Shown here: positions 1-8,889 of the stretch, piece after piece | Layout: each line of letters starts with the position of its first letter | How positions within the stretch are numbered: position 1 is the stretch's first letter | Assembly (NCBI RefSeq): GCF_014270105.1 | Contig: NZ_JACNMF010000001.1 | Coordinates: 794,787 to 858,786 of the forward strand | Origin: Hyunsoonleella aquatilis | GTDB taxonomy: Bacteria; Bacteroidota; Bacteroidia; Flavobacteriales; Flavobacteriaceae | Reading direction: 5' to 3' | Length of the DNA: 64,000 nucleotides | Notes under the pieces: generated by a model | What the model was told of the DNA's origin: nothing | The model's input: the letters and a program-made list of their open reading frames with translations, nothing else | Database searches by the model: none | Program-made: the position numbers and the translations under genes

Positions 1-168
1 TTCAGCTTTTTCTAGGGCTTTGCTATGGCTGGCCAAATTACCGTCCGTAGCGCCTAAAAGTTCTTTCAACATATTAAAATCAGCATATTCGTTTACCATC
101 AAAATGGACATGATGCCCAATCTAATCCGGTGGTCAAATAGCTTGTTTATATTATTAATTATACTCAT
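1..168 (-). CDS. Winged-helix transcriptional regulator, N-terminal part (runs off the window)
   Basis: The reading frame starts at an ATG whose complement lies at 166-168 and runs off the left edge, giving 56 residues. The visible protein begins MSIINNINKLFDHRIRLGIM and continues with LKELLGATDGNLASHSKALE. This is the helix-turn-helix pattern of the small winged-helix family (HTH_34/ArsR-like) common in Bacteroidota, where such regulators often sit beside small membrane-protein genes. It should bind DNA as a cytoplasmic dimer; target and ligand are unknown. It lies downstream of two membrane-protein genes on the same strand and probably shares their transcript. A 9-bp inverted repeat lies just upstream of the start. 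Confidence 0.75.
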   Translation of the reverse strand, partial: MSIINNINKLFDHRIRLGIMSILMVNEYADFNMLKELLGATDGNLASHSKALEKAE

Positions 169-174
169 ATTCCT

Positions 175-194
175 ATTCCTGTCCAGACAGGAAT
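175..194. repeat. Short palindrome upstream of the regulator gene
   Basis: ATTCCTGTC and GACAGGAAT form perfect 9-bp arms around a CA centre, seven bases before the start codon of the winged-helix gene. It could be a dispersed palindromic element or an autoregulatory operator or hairpin; sequence alone does not decide. Confidence 0.5.
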
Positions 195-195
195 C

Positions 196-453
196 TTATT
201 TGGTCAAAACGTACTTCTTAATTAGTCTAAACGTAAAGTATAAGACTAAGCTAATATTCAAAAATATCCAGAGGTAATATGAAAAAAATGCAATTTTTTC
301 AATTGTTGTCATACTAGACAAACTAAAATATTCCCCTTTTGATTCATCATAAAAATCCTCATAATTTAAAAGAACCAGCCCGATTGCTATCCAAACAGCT
401 ATATCAACTATCAATAATAGGATAAGCAATAAAATCCTGTGGGCAATTTTCAT
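196..453 (-). CDS. Small two-helix membrane protein, unknown function
   Basis: This 85-residue protein begins MKIAHRILLLILLLIVDIAV and has two hydrophobic segments, about residues 7-30 and 55-76. They are separated by an acidic, aromatic loop with NYEDFYDES, and the C-terminus is basic (LIKKYVLTK). I do not recognise the family. It lies between a larger membrane-protein gene and a winged-helix regulator on the same strand, with 80 bp and 27 bp spacing, so it probably belongs to that three-gene unit. Confidence 0.6.
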   Translation of the reverse strand: MKIAHRILLLILLLIVDIAVWIAIGLVLLNYEDFYDESKGEYFSLSSMTTIEKIAFFSYYLWIFLNISLVLYFTFRLIKKYVLTK

Positions 454-496
454 TTCTTATACTTGTTCTTTAAGGTTTCAAGTTCAAAGTTACTGA

Positions 497-514
497 TCCC
501 GATAGCTATCGGGA
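497..514. repeat. 18-bp palindromic element, perfect copy
   Basis: TCCCGATAGCTATCGGGA is a perfect 18-bp palindrome between two minus-strand genes. Identical or near-identical copies occur in the window at 24874, 24904, 28231, 41891 and 46623. It belongs to a dispersed small palindrome family. Confidence 0.85.
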
Positions 515-533
515 CTGTAACTACGACTGTAAA

Positions 534-1142
534 CTATTTTCTGTCGTATTTAAAGTGCATCCATGCGCCATAAATAATATGCATCAACCCAAAACCAATC
601 ACCCATAGCCAAAATCCACACCCAGGCATCCAAGCGCCTATTAATCCTAAAATAATTTGGACATAGCCCAAATATTGAATATCCCCAATGCTATATTTTG
701 ATGCATTCACCAGTGCTAATCCATAAAAAATCAACATCAATCCTCCCGACTGGCCGTACTTCCCCTGGCTTAAAATAATCAATATATAAATCCCTCCTAC
801 TACTAATGGTACCAAAAAGTTAAGTACCAATCGACGGGATGTGGCGTCCCAAATTTTGGCGCCGTGTCTTTTTGCTTTTCGAGTTGTCAAAAGAATTCCG
901 GTTCCGATACTCAAAACGGCAACCAGCACTAAAGTTAAAAGGCAGGTTTCATAAACCCAACCGTCCAAAATTAATACCCCACCACTGTAGTTTGTTACCA
1001 ACCAATAGGCAATACCTGCCCCGATCAAGGCATAGATTCCGGCTAGCACACCTGATAGCCCACTGAGCGAAATAAATCTAGAGGACCGATTCATCATATC
1101 TTTTATTTCGCTGATGTCTTTTAAATAATCTTTTGATTCCAT
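534..1142 (-). CDS. Conserved multi-pass membrane protein, unknown function
   Basis: I place the start at the ATG of MESKDYLKDISEIKDMMNRS, 32 codons inside the longest open frame. The upstream part looks non-conserved and would reach the divergent DUF1801 start, whereas this start gives a soluble charged N-terminus before the first helix. The 202-residue protein has about six hydrophobic segments (near residues 30-50, 60-80, 105-125, 130-150, 155-170 and 175-195) and a small-residue-rich first helix. It resembles uncharacterised Flavobacteriaceae membrane proteins paired with winged-helix regulators. No catalytic motif is visible. Confidence 0.7.
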   Translation of the reverse strand: MESKDYLKDISEIKDMMNRSSRFISLSGLSGVLAGIYALIGAGIAYWLVTNYSGGVLILDGWVYETCLLTLVLVAVLSIGTGILLTTRKAKRHGAKIWDATSRRLVLNFLVPLVVGGIYILIILSQGKYGQSGGLMLIFYGLALVNASKYSIGDIQYLGYVQIILGLIGAWMPGCGFWLWVIGFGLMHIIYGAWMHFKYDRK

Positions 1143-1237
1143 TTGAAAGTACTTTGAAACACAAAGTAAATAAATTATTTTGAAACTATCCTCATAATTT
1201 TTTGTTAAGTTTGAAATGAGCATAAAACTTTTTTCCA

Positions 1238-1618
1238 ATGAACCCCGCCGAAGCTTATATTTTAAAACAGCAAGAACCTTATAAAACTATATTGCTACAA
1301 TTACAGGCCATCATCGAAGCTGTATTGCCAGAGCCAGAGATGCTGTACAAGTGGCGTATTCCATTTTTTTATAATGAAGGCATTCCCATTTGCTTTTTGA
1401 ATCAGTCGAAAGACTATGTGGATTTGGCCTTTTGGCATTTTAAGGATATGGATGAGTATACGGAGCATTTCGTTGCTGGAACACGAAAATCTATTCGATC
1501 TTTGCGTTACAAAGCCGTTGATGATATCGATGATGAGGTTATTGTGTATGTGCTTGAAAAACAATTGGAAATAAATACCAATCCGTTTAAGTTGATTTTG
1601 AAGCCCAAGCGGAAATAA
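1238..1618 (+). CDS. DUF1801 domain-containing protein
   Basis: The 126-residue soluble protein matches the DUF1801 (YdhG-like) pattern: an N-terminal helix around ILLQLQAIIEAVLP, then the hallmark MLYKWRIPFF, then FWHFKDMDEY and a basic C-terminus KPKRK. These small alpha/beta proteins have no established biochemical role. It is transcribed alone, divergently from the membrane protein to its left and convergently with the isomerase-like gene to its right. The frame ends shortly before that gene's stop, with 55 bp between. Confidence 0.8.
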   Translation: MNPAEAYILKQQEPYKTILLQLQAIIEAVLPEPEMLYKWRIPFFYNEGIPICFLNQSKDYVDLAFWHFKDMDEYTEHFVAGTRKSIRSLRYKAVDDIDDEVIVYVLEKQLEINTNPFKLILKPKRK

Positions 1619-1673
1619 AAGTGTGCGATGTGTTTTATTCCCAAACACCCTGATTTTGCTATTTACTTCAAGA

Positions 1674-2573
1674 TCAAAACACAGACTGAAAAGTGTGCAA
1701 CATATCTTTTATAATGCTTTTGGTGTCACCTTCTTTTAGGCTTTCAAAAGATACGTAACCTCTGAAGTTTTGCTCCTTAATTATGGTAGCAATCTTTTTA
1801 ATGTCCGCTGGCATTTTAGTACTGTCCTTAGCTTTAACATGTTCTTTTACAAAATAATAATTAGCATAAGGGGCTAGTTTTTTAATTTCCGCATACGGGT
1901 CGTCCGATGGAAGACTCCCACAATCCAGAACCAAACCAAACCAATCGGAATTGACCCGTTCTAAAATATCGATAACTTCTTCACTAGAAAATAAAAACTC
2001 ATCATGATTTTGCAGACCTGCGATCACGCCATATTCAGCACCAAATTCGGCGCAGGCTTTAAATTCCTCAACCAGCCATTCTTTAATTTGGTCTTTCGTA
2101 AAATCTGAACTTTTGTTTCTGCCCGTAAAAATCCTCATTATAGGAGCACCAAGTTTTGAAGACACTTCCAGCCATTCCTTTATAAGTATTTTATCTGAAT
2201 TTCGACTTACTTTGTCCGGGGTTACAAAGTTATTGCGCACTCCTGTCCATGCAATGTCTAATCCTAATTCCAATGCCTTTCTCTTTAAAGCGAAAAGTTC
2301 CTGGTTAGAAGGACTTTTTGGATAAGACGAAAAATAATAACCGGTTAAATCTACAGCGTCCAGCCCGATATCGGCGGCGAATTCCATCATATCAAAAAAT
2401 GTCATTTCACCACTTCGAAGTTTAGCGTTAAAGGAATAGGCATTAATACTGTATTGCACCCTGTTTTTTATTTGGGGTTGGTACTCCGTTTGAAACCCCA
2501 GGAGCTTACCTGTACCTAAAACAATAGGCGCTAGGGCCATATTTTGCAAAAACTTTCTTCTTGATTTTTCCAT
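1674..2573 (-). CDS. Tat-exported sugar phosphate isomerase/epimerase-like TIM-barrel protein
   Basis: The 299-residue protein starts MEKSRRKFLQNMALAPIVLG, a twin-arginine (SRRKFL) signal followed by a hydrophobic stretch, so it is probably exported folded. The rest fits the AP-endonuclease-2/xylose-isomerase-like TIM barrel: DIGLDAVDLTGYYF near residue 70, a QNHDEF segment near residue 195, LVLDCGS near residue 220, YYFVKEHV near residue 245 and GYVSFE near residue 278. The acidic and His residues on these strands are the usual metal ligands. The substrate is probably a sugar or sugar derivative. It follows kdsA closely on the same strand (28 bp) but there is no evident pathway link. Confidence 0.82.
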   Translation of the reverse strand: MEKSRRKFLQNMALAPIVLGTGKLLGFQTEYQPQIKNRVQYSINAYSFNAKLRSGEMTFFDMMEFAADIGLDAVDLTGYYFSSYPKSPSNQELFALKRKALELGLDIAWTGVRNNFVTPDKVSRNSDKILIKEWLEVSSKLGAPIMRIFTGRNKSSDFTKDQIKEWLVEEFKACAEFGAEYGVIAGLQNHDEFLFSSEEVIDILERVNSDWFGLVLDCGSLPSDDPYAEIKKLAPYANYYFVKEHVKAKDSTKMPADIKKIATIIKEQNFRGYVSFESLKEGDTKSIIKDMLHTFQSVF

Positions 2574-2601
2574 AAGAAATTCGATTTACAGCTAAAGATA
2601 A

Positions 2602-3420
2602 CTATAATCCAACAATGGTTTTCCTAATAGTCGCTAAACGAGTTAATAAACCTTCCAAATTGTCTAAATGCAACATATTGGCGCCATCGCTTTTGGCATT
2701 TGCAGGATCGAAATGGGTTTCGATAAATAGACCGTCAACATTATTTACAATTCCAGCTCGAGCAATGGTTTCAATCATATCTGGTCGTCCTCCGGTAACT
2801 CCGGCAGACTGATTGGGCTGTTGCAGGGAATGCGTAACGTCCAAAACGGTTGGTGCATACTGGCGCATCGTCGGAATACCCCGAAAATCCACAATCATAT
2901 CTTGGTAACCAAACATAGTGCCCCTGTCCGTAATCCAAGCTTTATCGCTGCCCGAATCCTTTACTTTTTGTACGGCATGTTTCATCGACTCGGGACTCAT
3001 AAATTGCCCTTTTTTGAGATTTACCACTTTGCCGGTTTCTGCGGCGGCCACCACCAAATCCGTTTGGCGGACCAAAAAGGCAGGGATTTGTAGTACATCC
3101 ACATATTCGGCCGCCTTTTCAGCATCGGAAACTTCATGGATATCGGTAACCGTGGGCACATCAAAAGTTTCAGAAACTTTCTGTAGAATTTTTAAAGCCT
3201 TTTCATCTCCAATTCCCGTAAAACTATCTATCCTGCTACGGTTGGCCTTTTTAAAACTACCTTTAAAAACATATGGAATGCTTAATTTGTCAGTAATGGA
3301 AATGACTTTTTCGGCAATTCGCATGGCCATGTCTTCGCCTTCAATGGCACAAGGGCCACATAGTAAAAAGAAATTGTTTGAGGAGGTGTGTTTTAACTTC
3401 GGAAGGTGGTTGAGTTGCAT
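2602..3420 (-). CDS. kdsA: 3-deoxy-8-phosphooctulonate synthase (KDO-8-P synthase)
   Basis: KdsA condenses phosphoenolpyruvate with arabinose 5-phosphate to give KDO-8-phosphate for the lipopolysaccharide inner core, which implies a Gram-negative LPS. I use the ATG at 3420 (MQLNHLPKLKH), ten codons inside the longest frame, giving 272 residues, the usual length. Visible motifs are LCGPCAIEGED near residue 20, KGSFKKANRS, TDIHE, NLKKGQFMSP, FGYQDMIVD, DVTHSLQQP and ETHFDPANAKSDG. Cys in GPCAIE is the metal ligand of the metal-dependent class; metal-independent enzymes carry Asn there, so this is probably the metallo form. Confidence 0.95.
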   Translation of the reverse strand: MQLNHLPKLKHTSSNNFFLLCGPCAIEGEDMAMRIAEKVISITDKLSIPYVFKGSFKKANRSRIDSFTGIGDEKALKILQKVSETFDVPTVTDIHEVSDAEKAAEYVDVLQIPAFLVRQTDLVVAAAETGKVVNLKKGQFMSPESMKHAVQKVKDSGSDKAWITDRGTMFGYQDMIVDFRGIPTMRQYAPTVLDVTHSLQQPNQSAGVTGGRPDMIETIARAGIVNNVDGLFIETHFDPANAKSDGANMLHLDNLEGLLTRLATIRKTIVGL

Positions 3421-3583
3421 CGGCTTAAGGTTTAAGCCATAAAAATACAAGAATTATTTCGTTTGGAAATTTACATGAGCCAAATGAAACAATTTTTGTA
3501 TTCGTAAATTGATAGTTGAGGTAAAACTAAATTTTGCAATTTTTTGTATTCAAAATTTGGTTTTTCACTGAAGAAAAATACAA

Positions 3584-3784
3584 TTATAAATGTTTATTTC
3601 TTTGGTTTCGGATAAACGAAATGATAACGGCAAAATTAATTGCAATTAATAATCCCACAAATACAATATGCTGCTTACTTTGCTGGGAAAGGGAAAGGAA
3701 ATTGGTGAAAACTTCCAAAACTATAAAAGACAATATCGCAATTAGAACTAACGAAACATGAGGGAAAACATTGGTGAATTTCAT
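3584..3784 (-). CDS. Small two-helix membrane protein, unknown function
   Basis: This 66-residue frame begins MKFTNVFPHVSLVLIAILSF. It has two hydrophobic segments (about residues 9-28 and 38-58) joined by a polar NFLSLSQQSKQH loop, and ends with a positively charged tail FIRNQRNKHL. The charge layout is typical of a real small membrane protein. No family is recognised. It stands alone between kdsA and typA, reading away from typA, so expression from its own promoter must be assumed. Confidence 0.5.
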   Translation of the reverse strand: MKFTNVFPHVSLVLIAILSFIVLEVFTNFLSLSQQSKQHIVFVGLLIAINFAVIISFIRNQRNKHL

Positions 3785-3899
3785 CTTAATGGGTAAAATA
3801 ATTAATCTGGTTCTATCTTAGTTAAACGTTAGAAACCCGAAAAAAGTTTTTTTAGGTTGCGATTATAACATTTCATTAACTAAATATGAAGCGAATATG

Positions 3900-3929
3900 A
3901 TTGAAATGTTAAAATATGCCCTACCTTTG
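3900..3929 (+). promoter_or_regulatory. Bacteroidota-type promoter of typA
   Basis: A -33 element ATTG (3900-3903), an 18-bp spacer and a perfect -7 box TACCTTTG (3922-3929) match the TTG/TAnnTTTG consensus. The predicted start would be near 3935, about 18 bases before the typA ATG. Confidence 0.75.
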
Positions 3930-3952
3930 CAGGCTTAAACTAAGGATACGCC

Positions 3953-5752
3953 ATGAACAACATAAAAAACATCGCCATAATTGCCCACGTTGACCACGGG
4001 AAAACCACTTTGGTAGATAAGATTATGTACCACTGCCAACTGTTTCGTGAAAATGAAAACACAGGTGATTTAATTTTGGACAACAACGATTTGGAGCGCG
4101 AACGTGGCATTACGATTACCTCTAAAAATGTTTCCGTTCAGTACAAAAACACAAAGATTAATATTATCGATACCCCTGGGCACGCGGATTTTGGGGGAGA
4201 GGTTGAGCGTGTTTTAAATATGGCCGATGGGGTATTGTTGTTGGTGGATGCCTTTGAGGGACCGATGCCCCAAACCCGTTTTGTGTTGCAGAAGGCCATC
4301 GATTTGGGATTAAAACCTTGCGTGGTCATCAATAAAGTGGATAAGGAAAATTGTACACCCGATGAGGTTCACGAAAAAGTGTTCGACTTAATGTTTGAAT
4401 TGGGAGCTGAAGAGTGGCAGTTGGATTTCCCAACGGTCTATGGTTCTGCAAAACACAATTGGATGAGCGAGGATTGGCAAAACCAAACTGACAATATTGA
4501 ACCGTTATTGGATATGGTCATTGAGCATATTCCTTCGCCAAAAATTGAAGAAGGTACTACTCAAATGTTAATTACTTCCTTAGATTTTTCATCCTTTACG
4601 GGACGAATAGCCATCGGACGATTAACACGAGGTGAATTAAAATCGGGCCAAAACATTTCATTGGTAAAAAGGGATGGTTCGATTGTAAAATCAAGAATTA
4701 AGGAATTGCACGTTTTTGAAGGTTTGGGCAGGAAGAAAGTAGATGGCGTGCAAGCAGGGGATATTTGCGCCATTGTTGGTTTGGAAGGTTTTGAAATTGG
4801 GGATACGGTTGCAGATTGGGAAAATCCAGAAGGTCTGAAAACCATTGCCATTGATGAACCTACGATGAGTATGCTCTTCACTATTAATGACTCACCTTTC
4901 TTTGGAAAAGATGGAAAATATGTAACCTCACGCCACATCAAAGAACGTTTGACCAAAGAGTTGGAAAAGAATTTGGCACTTAGGGTTGAAGGTACAGATA
5001 GCGCCGATAAATTTATGGTATTTGGTCGTGGTGTATTGCATTTATCCGTTTTAATTGAAACCATGAGGCGTGAAGGATATGAGCTTCAAATTGGTCAACC
5101 ACAGGTGATTATAAAAGAAATTGATGGTGTAAAATGCGAACCTGTTGAAGAAATGACCATAGATTTGCCAGAACATGTTTCAGGAAAAGCCATAGAAATG
5201 GTTACCTTACGGAAAGGGGAAATGCTGAGCATGGAGGCCAAAGGGGACAGAATGGTTTGTGAATTCATTATTCCATCAAGAGGTATTATCGGCTTAAGAA
5301 ATCAATTGTTAACTGCTACTGCGGGGGAAGCCATTATGGCACATCGCTTTAAAGAATACCAACCCATAAAAGGGGGTATCCCGGAGCGCCAAAACGGAAG
5401 CTTGGTGTCCATGGAAAATGGTACGGCTATTCCGTACTCCATTGATAAATTACAGGAGCGCGGTAAGTTTTTTATTGACCCGGGTGAGGATATTTACGAG
5501 GGTCAAGTAATCGGCGAAAACTCGCGAGGGGACGATATGACGGTCAATGTTACCAAAACAAAAAAATTGAGCAACGTGCGTTCGGCTGGGGCTGACGATA
5601 AAGCAAGGATTGTGCCGGCCATTAAATTTTCGCTCGAGGAAGCTTTGGAATATATCCAAAAGGATGAATATGTGGAGGTAACACCAAACCATTTGAGACT
5701 TCGAAAAATTTTCCTAACGGAAGTGGAGCGCAAGCGCAATAAAAGCATTTAG
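3953..5752 (+). CDS. typA: Ribosome-associated GTPase TypA/BipA
   Basis: The 599-residue protein is a full-length member of the EF-G-like translational GTPase family involved in ribosome assembly and stress adaptation. Visible are the P-loop AHVDHGKTT (residues 11-19), switch I RERGITI, G3 DTPGHADF and G4 NKVD. Domain II and III repeats follow, then the BipA-specific C-terminal region with [20 protein letters not shown] and [16 protein letters not shown]. The gene is monocistronic with its own TAnnTTTG promoter. Confidence 0.96.
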   Translation: MNNIKNIAIIAHVDHGKTTLVDKIMYHCQLFRENENTGDLILDNNDLERERGITITSKNVSVQYKNTKINIIDTPGHADFGGEVERVLNMADGVLLLVDAFEGPMPQTRFVLQKAIDLGLKPCVVINKVDKENCTPDEVHEKVFDLMFELGAEEWQLDFPTVYGSAKHNWMSEDWQNQTDNIEPLLDMVIEHIPSPKIEEGTTQMLITSLDFSSFTGRIAIGRLTRGELKSGQNISLVKRDGSIVKSRIKELHVFEGLGRKKVDGVQAGDICAIVGLEGFEIGDTVADWENPEGLKTIAIDEPTMSMLFTINDSPFFGKDGKYVTSRHIKERLTKELEKNLALRVEGTDSADKFMVFGRGVLHLSVLIETMRREGYELQIGQPQVIIKEIDGVKCEPVEEMTIDLPEHVSGKAIEMVTLRKGEMLSMEAKGDRMVCEFIIPSRGIIGLRNQLLTATAGEAIMAHRFKEYQPIKGGIPERQNGSLVSMENGTAIPYSIDKLQERGKFFIDPGEDIYEGQVIGENSRGDDMTVNVTKTKKLSNVRSAGADDKARIVPAIKFSLEEALEYIQKDEYVEVTPNHLRLRKIFLTEVERKRNKSI

Positions 5753-5876
5753 AGGGTTTCGGCCCGTCCTGCCAAAATATTCAGTGTGGGACCACCTATA
5801 GATTTCTTTGATTTTATCGTGTAGAAAAAGTCCTATTGTTTTATGCAAAATAATGACCGACTCTTCACTGTTTTTG

Positions 5877-5884
5877 TATCTTTG
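5877..5884 (+). promoter_or_regulatory. Possible -7 box upstream of the glycan locus
   Basis: TATCTTTG fits the Bacteroidota -7 consensus TAnnTTTG, 61 bases before the first flippase start. No TTG sits at the expected -33 spacing, so the call is weak. The remaining 193-bp gap between typA and the flippase shows no other clear element. Confidence 0.4.
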
Positions 5885-5945
5885 GCTGTTTAAAAAATTA
5901 TACTAAAACAGTTGTTTTTAAGTTTATAATTGAAATTATTTTTCT

Positions 5946-7250
5946 TTGAAAAATCTAATCGACTACATCAACAATAATGTTCTGGTAAAAATTACTTCGC
6001 TTAAAACGTCTTCTTTGGTTGCCCACATGATAGCTGGTATTTTGACGTCAAAGGCCATCGCAGTTTTTATTGGGGCAGAAGGGTTGGCCTTAATCGGGAA
6101 TCTGAGAAACTTTGTGAGTTCGGCACAAACCGTTGCCACGCTGGGGATGTATAAGGGCATGGTTAAGTACGTAGGTCAGTTCAAAGAAGATTTAATTGAG
6201 CTTAGCAAGACCCTTTCTACTGTATATTATTTGGGTTTTATGACTACTATTTGTGTCTCTTTGTCCTGTTATTTTGGTGCGGAGTTTATTAACGATCTCA
6301 TATTTCCAACTTATAATGATTATGCCTATGTCATCAGGATTTTTGCAATAGTACTGCCTTTTTATGCCTTAAATATGTTCAGTTTTTCAATCATGAACGG
6401 GTTCTCAAAGTATAAAATCCTTATAATAATTAATATCATTGGACAGGTTTTAGGCCTAGCTATTACCCTATTGCTCATTTATCAGGACAAATTAGATGGT
6501 GCTTTGATTTCGGTGGTTATTGCTGAGTCTATCATTTTTTTAATAACACTTGTTGGTATCATAAACAGAAGGAGTTTAGTACCGTTAATCCATGTCAATC
6601 ATGTAAGTTTCCGCTACTTCAAAAAGCTTGGGTATTACTCGTTGATGGCACTTTTTTCTGCTGTGATTTTGCCGTTGGTTATCTTGGTCATCCGCTCCTA
6701 CATCATTGAAACCATAGGTTATAAAGATGCTGGTTTTTGGGAAGCCATGATGCGGATTTCAAAGTATTATTTAATGCTGGTAAGTTCAATGTTGGCGCTT
6801 TACGTTATTCCGCGGTTTTCAGAAATAAATGATGTCCAGGAGTTTAAAAAGGAAGTGTTTTCGATTTATAAAAAAGTGATTCCTATTTTTGCTGCAGGGC
6901 TTTTGCTGATCTATTTATTGAGATCTCTGATTATATCTACGGTTTTTACAAGTGAATTTGAACCCGTTGAGGATCTATTTTTATGGCAAATCCTAGGTGA
7001 TTTTTTAAAGGTGCTTTCTATGGTAATTGCTTATCAATTTCTAGCGAAAAAAATGTTTTGGCATTATATTGTTACCGAAGCCTTTTTGGTCGTAATTTTA
7101 TACACTACAAGTATATATTTCATTAAGTTGTACGGTGTTGAAGGGGCGGTTATAGGTCATTTTGTGAGTTATTTGATGTATTATGGTATCATCTTGTTGA
7201 TATTTGGCAGTTCGCTTTTTGGTGTTGAAAAGGACGATGCTAATGTCTAG
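5946..7250 (+). CDS. Wzx-like polysaccharide flippase (first of two)
   Basis: The 434-residue polytopic protein belongs to the O-antigen translocase/MOP flippase group that moves lipid-linked oligosaccharides across the inner membrane. It opens MKNLIDYINNNVLVKITSLK, then SKAIAVFIGAEGLALIGNLRNF, the conserved first helix region, and shows about 12 hydrophobic segments. The start is a TTG: the first internal ATG would remove helix one. GFWEAMMRISKYYLML near residue 265 recurs in the second flippase (10464-11753) as GLWEAMNKISSFYMIF, so the two are paralogues. It opens the plus-strand glycan operon. Confidence 0.88.
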   Translation: MKNLIDYINNNVLVKITSLKTSSLVAHMIAGILTSKAIAVFIGAEGLALIGNLRNFVSSAQTVATLGMYKGMVKYVGQFKEDLIELSKTLSTVYYLGFMTTICVSLSCYFGAEFINDLIFPTYNDYAYVIRIFAIVLPFYALNMFSFSIMNGFSKYKILIIINIIGQVLGLAITLLLIYQDKLDGALISVVIAESIIFLITLVGIINRRSLVPLIHVNHVSFRYFKKLGYYSLMALFSAVILPLVILVIRSYIIETIGYKDAGFWEAMMRISKYYLMLVSSMLALYVIPRFSEINDVQEFKKEVFSIYKKVIPIFAAGLLLIYLLRSLIISTVFTSEFEPVEDLFLWQILGDFLKVLSMVIAYQFLAKKMFWHYIVTEAFLVVILYTTSIYFIKLYGVEGAVIGHFVSYLMYYGIILLIFGSSLFGVEKDDANV

Positions 7251-7307
7251 TTCTGAGCCATTATTGCTATGTTTGTAAGATACAAAAGGTAATAACTGAA
7301 TTTTATT

Positions 7308-7520
7308 ATGGTTTTATTATATTTTGATCCCGGTTTAGGAGCTTTAATTGTGCAAGCCATTGTAGCAGCGGTTGCTGGGGTAGTGTTGTTCTCTAAAAAT
7401 TTAATGTATAAAGTCAAGCTATTCCTCGGGATTGTAAAACCCGATCAGGACGATTTATTCAATGATATCGAAGTTGAAGACTCCGAAATAGAAGAAGAAA
7501 AGCACTTTGAAAATAAATAA
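7308..7520 (+). CDS. Small single-helix membrane protein of the glycan locus
   Basis: This 70-residue protein has one or two hydrophobic stretches (FDPGLGALIVQAIVAAVAGVVLF, residues 6-28, and around LMYKVKLFLGIV) and a strongly acidic tail (DDLFNDIEVEDSEIEEEK). The FDPGLGALIVQ opening is a recognisable motif of small uncharacterised proteins in polysaccharide loci. Its 3' end overlaps the next gene by 14 bases in another frame, implying translational coupling. It may serve as an anchor or partner for the methyltransferase that follows; this is inference only. Confidence 0.7.
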   Translation: MVLLYFDPGLGALIVQAIVAAVAGVVLFSKNLMYKVKLFLGIVKPDQDDLFNDIEVEDSEIEEEKHFENK

Positions 7521-8889
7521 TCAACATGCTTCTTCCTTCCGCGACCCTTCAGGCTATATTTTTGAAGAAGAAGGTGTCATCCGACGCTGTATATTTCCCA
7601 TTTATTTCAAGCAATACCATTCCTTAAAAGATTCTGGGTTTTACTCAAAGCTATTTAAAGCGGGACTGCTCATTCCCCACAAACAACTTCTTTCAAATGA
7701 CGATATAATTGTCATAGAACCTGAACAGGTTCCTTTCATTACGTTTCCCTATGAATGGAGTTTCAATCAATACAAGGAAGCGGCTTTGCTAACTCTTAAA
7801 CTCCAAAAGTTTTGTTTGGATCATGGCTATTCACTTAAAGACGCATCGGCATTCAATGTGGTTTTCCATAAGGGAAAGGCCGTTTTTATAGATACGCTCT
7901 CCATCGATTTTTATGAAGAAAACAAGCCTTGGCGAGCTTATAAGCAGTTTGTGACCCATTTTCTAGGGCCACTGGTTTTGGCCAGTTACCACGGTACTTC
8001 TGTTATAACCCTGATGAGCAATTATATGGATGGTATCCCTGCTGAAATTATAGCTTCCATGTTGCCATTTAAAACCAGATTCAATCCAACATTATATACC
8101 AACATACACTTGTTGGCAAAATTTGAAAGTGGGCATAGCGAAGATTATGAAGGGAATTCCAAGACAAAAAGCTTGTCCAAACAAGGCCAGTTGAAGATCA
8201 TAAAAAGCTTATATAATTACATCAAAGGGTTGTCCCTCAAGCAAGATACGGAATGGGGAGATTACTACAATAAAACAAATTACAGTGATATTGCATTTCA
8301 AAAGAAAACAGGCATAATCAATACCTTCTTGGAAGGCACAAAAGCAAAAACTATTTTTGATGTGGGGGGGAATAATGGGCTTTTCGTGCGAAAGATGGAG
8401 TTGGACTTTGAGTTAGCCTTAGTCTGCGATATCGACAATAATGCCGTGGACGACAATTACAAGCAAATGAAAAGCAATTCTGAAAATAACATGTTGCCCT
8501 TTGTTTTGGATTTGTCCAATCCTTCGCCATCCATTGGTTTCAATAATAAAGAGCGCCAATCGTTCCTCGGTCGTATTAAGGCGTTTCGGCCCGATGTTAC
8601 TATGGCTTTAGCTTTGATACATCATTTGTCGTTATCAAATAATGCGACCTTCGATATGTCCGCCAGATTTTTTGCGACTTTTTCAAAATATTTGATTATT
8701 GAGTTTCCCAAGCGAGAGGACTCATGGGTGCAGCGTTTGTTAAACACCAAAGGCGAATTTAAGTCACACTTTGATTTTTATACTTTGGAAAATTTTGAAA
8801 AGGCTTATAACAATTATTTCGATATAATTAAAAAAGAGCCCATTTCTGATTCTGAAAGGATAATGTATTTCTTAAAAGCAAAATCATGA
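7507..8889 (+). CDS. Kinase-like / class I SAM-dependent methyltransferase protein
   Basis: The 460-residue protein has two parts. The N-terminal half contains LKDASAFNVVFHKGKAVFID (about residues 115-135), which resembles the catalytic-loop and metal-binding strand of aminoglycoside-kinase-like folds. The C-terminal half holds an AdoMet motif I, IFDVGGNNGLF near residue 280, an acidic CDID at the motif II position and DVTMALALIHHL near residue 365. The start is TTG, overlapping the previous gene; no ATG lies near the N-terminus. It ends in an ATGA overlap with the next gene. It probably modifies a lipid-linked sugar or its cap, by methylation and possibly phosphorylation. Confidence 0.75.
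   Translation: MKINNQHASSFRDPSGYIFEEEGVIRRCIFPIYFKQYHSLKDSGFYSKLFKAGLLIPHKQLLSNDDIIVIEPEQVPFITFPYEWSFNQYKEAALLTLKLQKFCLDHGYSLKDASAFNVVFHKGKAVFIDTLSIDFYEENKPWRAYKQFVTHFLGPLVLASYHGTSVITLMSNYMDGIPAEIIASMLPFKTRFNPTLYTNIHLLAKFESGHSEDYEGNSKTKSLSKQGQLKIIKSLYNYIKGLSLKQDTEWGDYYNKTNYSDIAFQKKTGIINTFLEGTKAKTIFDVGGNNGLFVRKMELDFELALVCDIDNNAVDDNYKQMKSNSENNMLPFVLDLSNPSPSIGFNNKERQSFLGRIKAFRPDVTMALALIHHLSLSNNATFDMSARFFATFSKYLIIEFPKREDSWVQRLLNTKGEFKSHFDFYTLENFEKAYNNYFDIIKKEPISDSERIMYFLKAKS

Noticed and set aside
1143..1238. Extended N-terminus of the six-helix membrane protein
   Set aside because: The extension would abut the divergent DUF1801 start and lacks any conserved or hydrophobic pattern.
4138..5748. 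Several minus-strand frames inside typA
   Set aside because: They are shadows of a full-length, motif-complete TypA.
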